A DNA stretch of 64,000 bases from Sphingomonadales bacterium (lineage in GTDB: Bacteria > Pseudomonadota > Alphaproteobacteria > Sphingomonadales > Sphingomonadaceae). The DNA lies in the NCBI GenBank assembly GCA_016721875.1, contig JADKHG010000014.1, forward strand, positions 372,001 to 436,000, read 5' to 3'. The translations under genes and the position numbers were made by a program. Shown piece after piece: positions 57,431-64,000 of this stretch. The notes beneath the pieces were generated by a model. It saw only the letters and a list, made by a program, of their open reading frames with translations, was not told the DNA's origin and did not search any database. Each line of letters begins with the position of its first letter. Within the stretch, counting starts at the first letter, position 1.

Positions 57431-57522
57431 AGCGGAAAACGCACGCAAAATCTTGATTCGTATCAATGCATTGGTAGCCTTTATTTGCCATGGTCTGGCT
57501 AACGTGAGTCGAAGGAACCGAT

Positions 57523-58569
57523 ATGACTGATCAGCCCGCCCCCGCCCCCATCCGCAGCCGCCGCACGGTGGCCGACGTCAGCGCCACCAATGAAAATGCC
57601 GCCGCCGCTACTGCAGATGCTGCTGCAAAAACCGTCGTTGCTGGCGATGCCACTGATGATCTGGCCCCGGACATCAAAAACTTCCCAGTGGTTACACCTT
57701 TGACCGATGATGGCCCGGCAGAGGGCGATAATTATCCCTATAAAACGCCGATGACGCGCAGGGTCTATGAAGCGCACAAGGCCCAGTTGCAGGCAGAATT
57801 GCTCAAGGTGCAAAAATGGGCTCAGGATAGCGGCCAGAAATTCGTCATTCTGTTCGAAGGCCGCGATGCCGCGGGTAAGGGCGGAACGATCAAGCGTTTC
57901 ATGGAGCATTTGAACCCCCGCCTCGCGCGCGTCGTTGCCCTCAACAAGCCGAGCGATGTCGAGCGCGGTCAATGGTTCTTCCAGCGCTACATCGAAAAGC
58001 TGCCGACAGCAGGCGAAATGGTGTTTTATGACCGCAGCTGGTATAACCGCGCCGGGGTCGAACGGGTGATGGGGTTTTGTACACCCAATGAATATCTGGA
58101 ATTCATGCGGCAAGCCCCCGAACTGGAACGCATGTTCTCGCGCTCGGGTATCCGGCTCTACAAATATTGGTTCTCTGTCTCTCAGGAAGAACAGCGTCGC
58201 CGCTTTGCCGCGCGATCAAACGATCCGCTAAAGCGCTGGAAATTGTCGCCGATCGATCAGGCCAGCCTGTCGCGCTGGGACGACTATACCGAAGCGAAGG
58301 AGGCGATGTTCTTCTACACCGACACCGCCGATGCGCCGTGGGTGATCGTCAAGTCAAACGACAAGAAACGTGCGCGCATCAACTGCATGCTGCATTTCCT
58401 CAGTTCGCTCGATTATCCGGACAAGGATTTGAAGATCGCACACAAGCCCGATCCACTGATTGTTGGCCATGCGCGGCACGTCATACATACGTCAGAGCAT
58501 ATTCTTGGCGCATCGCTGCATCCTGAAATGCGGCGCAACAAGACGAATGGGAACGGTGCTGCGAAATAA
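57523..58569 (+). CDS. ppk2: polyphosphate kinase 2
   Basis: A 348-residue PPK2 enzyme that transfers phosphate between polyphosphate and nucleotides. After an alanine-rich, probably disordered leader (1-70), the kinase core shows Walker A in ILFEGRDAAGKGGTIKRF (about 110-127), LNPRLARVVALNKPSDVERG, Walker B in YDRSWYNRAGVERVMGFC and FFYTDTADAPWVIVKSNDKK. One PPK2 domain indicates the class I type that favours ADP or GDP phosphorylation. It is a single-gene unit. Confidence 0.95.
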   Translation: MTDQPAPAPIRSRRTVADVSATNENAAAATADAAAKTVVAGDATDDLAPDIKNFPVVTPLTDDGPAEGDNYPYKTPMTRRVYEAHKAQLQAELLKVQKWAQDSGQKFVILFEGRDAAGKGGTIKRFMEHLNPRLARVVALNKPSDVERGQWFFQRYIEKLPTAGEMVFYDRSWYNRAGVERVMGFCTPNEYLEFMRQAPELERMFSRSGIRLYKYWFSVSQEEQRRRFAARSNDPLKRWKLSPIDQASLSRWDDYTEAKEAMFFYTDTADAPWVIVKSNDKKRARINCMLHFLSSLDYPDKDLKIAHKPDPLIVGHARHVIHTSEHILGASLHPEMRRNKTNGNGAAK

Positions 58570-58597
58570 GCGGGATGTAACATTCCGCGTTGAACTT

Positions 58598-58629
58598 GCC
58601 GGACGCCTTGCCATCGCTTAGCGTCCGGC
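58598..58629 (+). promoter_or_regulatory. hairpin abutting the LtrA start codon
   Basis: GCCGGACGC / GCGTCCGGC (9 bp, 14-base loop) ends one base before the ATG at 58631. There is no T-run, so it is not a simple terminator, and it would cover the ribosome-binding region. Confidence 0.45.
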
Positions 58630-58630
58630 C

Positions 58631-59764
58631 ATGCCGCACCAACGCCATAAGCTGTTTCGCGTCCGTGACATCCACGATCACAGCCCGGTTACTTATATCG
58701 AGCTGTTCTTCGATCTGGTGTTCGTCTTCGCGATCACCCAGCTGTCGCACCGCTTTATCGAACATCTGACCTATCGGGGAGCGGCGGAAACAGTCTTGCT
58801 GCTGCTCGCAGTCTGGTGGGTGTGGATCTACACCAGCTGGACCACAAACTGGCTCGACCCCGACCGGGCGCATGTGCGGCTGATGCTGCTGTTGCTCATG
58901 GCAGGCGGGCTGGTGTTGTCTGCGGCTATTCCCGATGCTTTTGGCGAAAGCGGGCTTGCATTTGCCGGGGCCTATTGCGCGATGCAGCTCTACCGCACGC
59001 TGTATATGGCATGGGCGGCGCGCGGTGTGCATCGGGGCAGGATGCGCAATTTCTTGCGCATCGCTTTCTGGTTCCTGTTGTCGCTGCCGCTTTGGATCTA
59101 CGGGGCGTTTTGCGAAGCCGATCTGCGCTTTGCGCTTTGGGCGGCGGCGCTGATGGTTGAATATGCCGGACCCTTCGCTTTCTTTCGCACCCCCGGCCTT
59201 GGCCGTTCGTCGGGCGAGGACTGGGATATTTCGGGCGCCCACATGGCCGAACGCTGCGCTCTGTTCATCATCATTGCGCTGGGTGAGGCGGTGCTGATGA
59301 CCGGTGCGACTTTTGGAGATACACCGCAGACGCAGGGCTATTGGTTTGCCTTCCTATCGAGTTTTGCCGGCAGTGCGACCATGTGGTGGATCTATTTCGA
59401 TGTTGGCGCAAAGCGCGGGTCGGAACGAATCAGCACGTCGGACAATGCCGGTCTGATGGCGCGCAATGCCTATACCTATCTTCACATCCCGATTGTCGCG
59501 GGTGTTGTCGTGACTGCAGTTGGCGATGAGATGCTGATCATGCACCCGACAGGGCATATGAGCAGCGCGGCAATCTGGGCGATGGTCGGTGGACCGGCCT
59601 TGTTTCTGTTGGGCAATCAGGGATTCAAATGGGTGACGTCGGGAATGCGTTTCCCGCCGCTGTCGCATTTCTTTGGACTGTTGCTGCTGACTGCAATTGG
59701 CTTTGCTGCGGCGCATTGGCATTGGCAGCCAATTGCGGTCGGTTTGCCGCGACAGGCGCCCTGA
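58631..59764 (+). CDS. low temperature requirement protein A (LtrA) family membrane protein
   Basis: A 377-residue integral membrane protein with about ten hydrophobic helices. The family start is clear: SPVTYIELFFDLVFVFAITQ and LSHRFIEHL, then VWWVWIYTSWTTNWLDPDRA and RLMLLLLMAGGLVLSAAIPD. HMAERCALFIIIALGEAVLM near residue 205 is the other conserved block. LtrA proteins were named from cold-sensitive Listeria; their function is not settled. No obvious ribosome site is seen because a hairpin lies directly before the ATG. Confidence 0.92.
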   Translation: MPHQRHKLFRVRDIHDHSPVTYIELFFDLVFVFAITQLSHRFIEHLTYRGAAETVLLLLAVWWVWIYTSWTTNWLDPDRAHVRLMLLLLMAGGLVLSAAIPDAFGESGLAFAGAYCAMQLYRTLYMAWAARGVHRGRMRNFLRIAFWFLLSLPLWIYGAFCEADLRFALWAAALMVEYAGPFAFFRTPGLGRSSGEDWDISGAHMAERCALFIIIALGEAVLMTGATFGDTPQTQGYWFAFLSSFAGSATMWWIYFDVGAKRGSERISTSDNAGLMARNAYTYLHIPIVAGVVVTAVGDEMLIMHPTGHMSSAAIWAMVGGPALFLLGNQGFKWVTSGMRFPPLSHFFGLLLLTAIGFAAAHWHWQPIAVGLPRQAP

Positions 59765-59839
59765 TAATTACGGCCTTTTGGGAATGGTTTTCGCTCCATG
59801 GCGGCTGGCAACGCTGGGCACCGTGGATGGCGCCACTGT

Positions 59840-60880
59840 TCAGCAGTTTTCCTTCACCCAATTGATATGCGCGCCGTGCGGATGGGTGTGCGCGAGCAGT
59901 TTGGTTTCGCCATCGCCCGGCCAGCAACGCAGTGTAAGATCGGCAGCGATGACTTCGGACGGGAATTCCATGCTTAGCCAAGCGAGTGGCTTGGACCTTG
60001 TGGCTCGCGCGCCGGCCGCTTCAATCGCTGCTGTAACGGAGCGGCGACCCACTTCCGGGAAATATTGCAAAGCAATGCTGTGATAGATGACGCGGGTTAC
60101 GCCTTCAGCTTGTGGCATATTTAGACGCGCGGCTAGCCACTCGGCTCCGTCGCCTTTCTCCACCAGCGGAGGATAGACCTGCGCCAGCCTGATCGCCGCC
60201 TCAGCCCGCGCGACCCTTTCGGTCTGGTCGGGCCAGATATAGGCAAGCATCCGGCTTGCGACCGCAGGGTCAGTCATATCGAGGGGGTTCAGGTCAACAC
60301 CGGCGCGGGCGACGACTTCTATCGGTGCTGCTGTAGGAGAAGGCCCGTTCCACACAGGCGCAATTTTGACCGGTGAATTTGGGTCGCCCGCTGCGACACC
60401 GCCCAGTTCATAACAAAACCGGTCCATATTCAGATTGAGCCCGCCAGAAGCCCCGAGTTCGAGGATCTCGAGCTTGGGCCCGAATCGGCGCGCGATTTCC
60501 AGCATTCCGGGAAAAAGCACGCCCGAGCGCGCGACTTCGTTGGTTTGTGGCGCGCTATCGAGCCAAGGGTAGAGCCAGTCATCCCATTGCGCCAGAACGC
60601 GACCAATTATGCCCTGAAAGTCGCCTTCGCGCGCAGCATAGAGGCAGGTCAACTCCGCGTCCTGCCCCGACCGCGCCAAAGCATTCAGCCCGCCTGCGAT
60701 CCGCAATTTCAGCGCATCGACCATCGGATCGCCCGGCCAGTCGAGAATGCGCGCGCCGGTCTGTGTACTGTGGTCGAGATTGGCGAGTACCGCCTCCAGC
60801 GCGCGTGCGGTCAGTTCTGACCCGGTCAATCGGCAATAGCCGATCTGTTTTGCGAAGGCTGCGCGAACTTTCTCACTCAT
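59840..60880 (-). CDS. DUF2332 family protein
   Basis: A 346-residue soluble protein. ATG 60880 (MSEKVRAAFAKQIGYCRLTG) is chosen over a longer frame because the family normally starts so. It contains PTNEVARSG-like QTNEVARSGVLFPGMLEIAR, LEILELGASGGLNLNMDRFC with a glycine-rich, methyltransferase-like loop, and VIYHSIALQYFP. The C-terminus has LLAHTHPHGAHINW. The loop suggests nucleotide or SAM binding, but the function is unknown. Divergent from hisG. Confidence 0.85.
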   Translation of the reverse strand: MSEKVRAAFAKQIGYCRLTGSELTARALEAVLANLDHSTQTGARILDWPGDPMVDALKLRIAGGLNALARSGQDAELTCLYAAREGDFQGIIGRVLAQWDDWLYPWLDSAPQTNEVARSGVLFPGMLEIARRFGPKLEILELGASGGLNLNMDRFCYELGGVAAGDPNSPVKIAPVWNGPSPTAAPIEVVARAGVDLNPLDMTDPAVASRMLAYIWPDQTERVARAEAAIRLAQVYPPLVEKGDGAEWLAARLNMPQAEGVTRVIYHSIALQYFPEVGRRSVTAAIEAAGARATRSKPLAWLSMEFPSEVIAADLTLRCWPGDGETKLLAHTHPHGAHINWVKENC

Positions 60881-60928
60881 GCCGCGCAGCTTGCACTTGT
60901 TGCGCTGCACAAGTAAAGCCCCGCCGTC

Positions 60929-61579
60929 ATGGCCCAACCGATTATCTTTGCCATTCCCAAGGGACGCATTCTTGACGAGGCGTTGCCATTGATGCGCGCT
61001 GCCGGAATCGATCCGTCGCCCGACTTTTTCGACAAGGACAGCCGTGCGCTGACCTTTTCGACCAATGATCCACAAGTGCAGATCATCCGCGTGCGCGCGT
61101 TCGACGTCGCCACCTTTGTGGCACATGGCGCGGCGCAGGTAGGGATTGTCGGCTCCGACGTGATCGACGAATTCGATTATTCAGAACTGTACGCGCCGGT
61201 GGACCTCAATATCGGCCATTGCCGGATTTCGGTGGCCGAGCCCGCCGAATTGGCCGCAACCGACGATCCGCGTTCATGGAGCCATGTCCGCGTCGCCACC
61301 AAATATCCCAATCTGACCCGCAAATATTTCGCTGGGCGTGGGGTGCAAGCGGAATGTGTCAAGCTGAACGGGGCGATGGAAATCGCGCCTTTGTTGGGGC
61401 TGTCGAGCCGCATTGTCGATCTGGTGTCATCGGGCAAGACGCTGAAAGAAAATGGCTTGGTCGAGGTCGAAACGCTGGCACAGGTGTCCGCGCGGCTGGT
61501 TGCCAACCGCGCGGCATTCAAGACCGATGAACGGATCGCGGCGCTGGTCGAGCGGTTCAGGGCGGCAGTCGGTGCTTAG
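60929..61579 (+). CDS. hisG: ATP phosphoribosyltransferase, short form
   Basis: First enzyme of histidine synthesis. The 216-residue short form lacks the regulatory C-terminal domain and normally needs HisZ, which is not in the window. Marks are PIIFAIPKGRILDEALPLMR, VGIVGSDVIDEF and NGAMEIAPLLGLSSRIVDLV. It heads a hisG-hisD-nusB operon, overlapping hisD by eight bases. Confidence 0.96.
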   Translation: MAQPIIFAIPKGRILDEALPLMRAAGIDPSPDFFDKDSRALTFSTNDPQVQIIRVRAFDVATFVAHGAAQVGIVGSDVIDEFDYSELYAPVDLNIGHCRISVAEPAELAATDDPRSWSHVRVATKYPNLTRKYFAGRGVQAECVKLNGAMEIAPLLGLSSRIVDLVSSGKTLKENGLVEVETLAQVSARLVANRAAFKTDERIAALVERFRAAVGA

Positions 61580-62864
61580 GCTAAACGCCCACCAACCAGA
61601 CTTCGTCGACCGTTTCGATGCTTTGGTCAACGGACGTCGCGAGGCCGATGCCGATGTTTCGACTATCGTCGAACAGGTGATCCGCGATGTTCGAGCGCGC
61701 GGCGATGTTGCCTTGCTTGAATTCACTGAGCGCTTCGACGGCTTTGACTTGAATGCCGAGGGATGGCGGATCGATGCCGAGCAATGCAAGGCGGCGTTTG
61801 ACGGTTTGGCTCCGGAACTGCGCGATGCGCTGAAGCTCGCGGCAACGCGCATCCGGGCCTATCACAAGGCACAATTGCCCAAGGATCGCGACTATACTGA
61901 CAAACAAGGCGTGCGTCTGGGTGCGCGCTGGAGCGCAGTCGATGCCGCCGGCGTCTATGTTCCGGGTGGCCGCGCGGCCTATCCCAGTTCGGTATTGATG
62001 AACGCGATTCCGGCAAAGGTTGCAGGCGTCGAACGGTTGGTCATGGTCACCCCGACACCTCAAGGCGAGATCAACCCGACCGTTATGGCCGCTGCGTATC
62101 TGGCAGGGGTCGACGAAATCTGGCGGCTGGGCGGGGCGCAGGCGATTGCAGCTTTGGCTCATGGCACTGAAACTATCGCCCCCGTCGATGTTATCACCGG
62201 CCCCGGAAATGCCTGGGTCGCAGAGGCCAAGCGCCAGCTTTATGGCGTAGTCGGCATCGACATGGTCGCAGGGCCTTCCGAAATCGTGGTGGTTGCCGAT
62301 GCCAAGAACAAGCCCGACTGGATTGCCGCCGACCTGCTCAGCCAGGCCGAGCATGATCCGACCAGCCAGTCGATCCTTTTTACCGATAATGCAGGCTTTG
62401 CCGATGCGGTCGCGGCAGCGGTCGAGGTGCAATTGGCCGGACTGAGCACCGGGGCGGTCGCGACCGAAAGCTGGCAAGCCAATGGCGCGATCATTGTCGT
62501 CGAACGGCTTGAGGATGCCATGCCGCTGGTCAACCGCCTGGCAGCCGAGCATCTGGAGCTTGCCGTTGATGACAAGCGCGCCGAGGCGCTGTTTGCGCAA
62601 GTCCGCCATGCCGGTTCGGTCTTTCTCGGACGGATGACGCCTGAAGCGATTGGCGATTATGTCGCAGGCCCCAATCATGTGCTGCCGACCGGGCGTCGCG
62701 CGCGTTTTTCATCAGGGCTATCGGTGCTCGACTTCATGAAGCGCACCAGCTTTATCGCGCTCGATAAGGCGGCCGTGAAGGCTATTGGTCCGGCGGCGGT
62801 TACGCTTGCCGAAGCAGAAGGCTTGCCTGCGCACGCCGAAAGCGTCAGGAAAAGATTGAAATGA
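61572..62864 (+). CDS. hisD: histidinol dehydrogenase
   Basis: Zinc enzyme for the last two oxidation steps of histidine synthesis. The GTG at 61572 gives 430 residues and a normal N-terminus; no ATG fits. Marks are GVYVPGGRAAYPSSVLMNAI, GGAQAIAALAHGTETI, GPGNAWVAEAKRQLYG and the zinc-site segment DLLSQAEHDPTSQSIL, with AGPNHVLPTGRRARFSSGLS further on. It overlaps hisG and nusB, a sign of translational coupling. Confidence 0.96.
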   Translation: MLRLNAHQPDFVDRFDALVNGRREADADVSTIVEQVIRDVRARGDVALLEFTERFDGFDLNAEGWRIDAEQCKAAFDGLAPELRDALKLAATRIRAYHKAQLPKDRDYTDKQGVRLGARWSAVDAAGVYVPGGRAAYPSSVLMNAIPAKVAGVERLVMVTPTPQGEINPTVMAAAYLAGVDEIWRLGGAQAIAALAHGTETIAPVDVITGPGNAWVAEAKRQLYGVVGIDMVAGPSEIVVVADAKNKPDWIAADLLSQAEHDPTSQSILFTDNAGFADAVAAAVEVQLAGLSTGAVATESWQANGAIIVVERLEDAMPLVNRLAAEHLELAVDDKRAEALFAQVRHAGSVFLGRMTPEAIGDYVAGPNHVLPTGRRARFSSGLSVLDFMKRTSFIALDKAAVKAIGPAAVTLAEAEGLPAHAESVRKRLK

Positions 62865-63310
62865 ATAGCCCCCGATCAAAATCGCGCTCCGTCGCGCGTC
62901 TCGCCGCCGTTCAGGCGTTGTACCAGATGGAAATGGAATCAATCGGCATCGCCCGTTTGCTGAACGAATTTCATGCGCATCGGCTAGGTGCCGAAATCGA
63001 AGATGCACAATATGCCGACGCTGACGGCGTGTTTTTCGACGATGTGGTGTCGGGCGTCGACGCCCGCCGCGAAGAGATTGACGCGCTGATCGAGGCCAAG
63101 CTTGGCGAGCAGTGGAAATTGTCGCGGATCGACAAGACGATGTTGCAGATTTTGCGCGCTGGTACCTATGAGTTGCTCGCGCGCGCTGATGTGCCCACTG
63201 CTGCGGTGATCGACGAATATGTCGATGTCGCTCACGCCTTTTTCGATGCCAAGGACGCGAAGTTCGTCAATGGGCTGCTCGATGCGGTGGCGAAGGAAAA
63301 GCGGGTTTGA
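62861..63310 (+). CDS. nusB: transcription antitermination factor NusB
   Basis: An RNA-binding factor that acts with NusE on boxA in rRNA operons. The 149 residues are all-helical: RSVARLAAVQALYQMEMESI, WKLSRIDKTMLQILRAGTYE and DEYVDVAHAFFDAKDAKFVN with GLLDAVA. It overlaps hisD by four bases (ATGA). Confidence 0.95.
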   Translation: MNSPRSKSRSVARLAAVQALYQMEMESIGIARLLNEFHAHRLGAEIEDAQYADADGVFFDDVVSGVDARREEIDALIEAKLGEQWKLSRIDKTMLQILRAGTYELLARADVPTAAVIDEYVDVAHAFFDAKDAKFVNGLLDAVAKEKRV

Positions 63311-63311
63311 G

Positions 63312-63403
63312 CTTATACCGAAGCCCTGAGCTTGTCGAAGGGCGTTCCACTGTTGTAGCGCGGTTCTGAAAGACGTGCTTCGACAGGCTCAGCACGAACG
63401 GTT
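63312..63403. repeat. paired REP-like inverted repeat
   Basis: CCGAAGCCCTGAGCTTGTCG (63319) and GTGCTTCGACAGGCTCAGCAC (63375-63395) face each other across about 30 bases. It carries the same core as 7287 and 13592 and fills the nusB-thiL gap. Confidence 0.75.
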
Positions 63404-63436
63404 CTCTTGGGTAGCCTTCGACTCTAAGCGCGCACT

Positions 63437-64000
63437 ATGACCACCGAATCCACCTTCATCGAGCTGATGCGCGCTATCGCCAGCGATCCGGCTGCGCGGG
63501 GGTTGGCTGATGATGTCGCTGTTGTCGATCTGGGCACCGAGTCGCTTATCATCACCCATGACATGATGGCGGAGGATGTCCACTGGCTGCCATCCGCCGA
63601 TGCCGCCGATGTCGCGTGGAAACTGGTTTCGGTCAATCTGTCCGACCTTGCGGCAAAAGGTGCTGCACCCATCGGCGTTTTGCTGGGCTTCATGCTGGGT
63701 GAAGATTCTTGGGATCGCCGCTTTGCCGAGGGGCTGGGCGAGGTTTTGCGGTATTATGATGTGCCGTTGCTCGGTGGCGATACCGTTGCCAATCGCGGAG
63801 ACAAGCGTTCCGTCGGGCTGACCGCATTGGGCAGAGCAACCACCCGGCCGGTGCCGTCGCGCAGCGGTGCAAGGGCTGGGGATATACTGTATGTCACCGG
63901 AACATTGGGCGATGCGCTTGCGGGCTTCGAATTTGCCGAGGTAGGGCTTGAGGGTTTGCCCGAGACAATGGCCGTCTATCATCGCCCGGTCGCACGATTG
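63437..64000 (+). CDS. thiL: thiamine-monophosphate kinase, 3' part outside window
   Basis: The first 188 residues of ThiL, which phosphorylates thiamine phosphate to the diphosphate cofactor. Marks are ADDVAVVDLGTESLIITHDM, MAEDVHWLPSADAADVAWKL, VNLSDLAAKGAAPIGVLLG and GGDTV, with GDILYVTGTLGDALAG near the end; these build the ATP- and magnesium-binding sites of the PurM-like fold. The frame runs off the window edge. Confidence 0.95.
   Translation, partial: MTTESTFIELMRAIASDPAARGLADDVAVVDLGTESLIITHDMMAEDVHWLPSADAADVAWKLVSVNLSDLAAKGAAPIGVLLGFMLGEDSWDRRFAEGLGEVLRYYDVPLLGGDTVANRGDKRSVGLTALGRATTRPVPSRSGARAGDILYVTGTLGDALAGFEFAEVGLEGLPETMAVYHRPVARL

Overview
The window looks like a chromosomal segment of a sphingomonad alphaproteobacterium (order Sphingomonadales). 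The basis is moderately high GC, a short single-span SecE, a 64-175 aa set of alphaproteobacterial housekeeping proteins (NDUFA12 homologue, CarD-type regulator, short-form HisG, one bifunctional Rsh enzyme), TonB-dependent receptors, and short palindromic repeats built on a GAGCYTGTCGARG core. No database search was run; family names come from motif recognition.

Layout. 1-2834: beta-propeller phytase (cut by the window edge) and its TonB-dependent receptor, behind a candidate PHO box. 2990-8536: secE-nusG, then a two-component system divergent from a small YadA-like adhesin, then rplK-rplA with its own terminator. 8682-14509: two DUF4189 secreted proteins, a NamZ-type muramidase facing a sodium:solute symporter, and a TauE/SafE transporter. 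14590-17264: a lower-GC patch with an Abi (HEPN) protein, a compact structured RNA candidate divergent from it, a membrane LuxR-type protein ending in two EF-hands, and an imperfect duplication of the tail of the neighbouring Rrf2 gene. 17240-19004: Rrf2 regulator and rplJ-rplL. 19269-27122: a 2084-residue trimeric autotransporter, an inverted-repeat element, a small secreted protein and a nucleosidase. 27337-35909: rpoB-rpoC. 36030-42249: tRNA-Arg, a queuosine-precursor transporter, purQ, purS and purC with an M16 peptidase between them. 42372-51632: aat, DUF2155, NDUFA12, DUF192, DUF2807, CarD, HxlR, a TonB receptor and Rsh. 51629-60880: CobS, DnaJ-like, BolA, AraC, pirin, an epoxide-hydrolase-like protein, PPK2, LtrA and DUF2332. 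60929-64000: hisG-hisD-nusB and thiL (cut by the edge).

Two things stand out. First, the Abi/RNA pair at 14783-15709 has the make-up of an RNA-antitoxin or RNA-guided HEPN RNase module: R-x4-H motif, divergent promoters, a roughly 96-nt RNA with a bulged multi-part stem, a UUCG hairpin and an intrinsic terminator. Second, four genes (TonB receptor, response regulator, rpoC, queuosine transporter) are broken by five single-base losses, each repaired by adding one base to a short homopolymer. Because rpoC is essential, these are best read as sequence errors, and I annotate the genes as probably intact in the organism.

The usual rplKAJL-rpoBC cluster is split into four pieces by unrelated genes.
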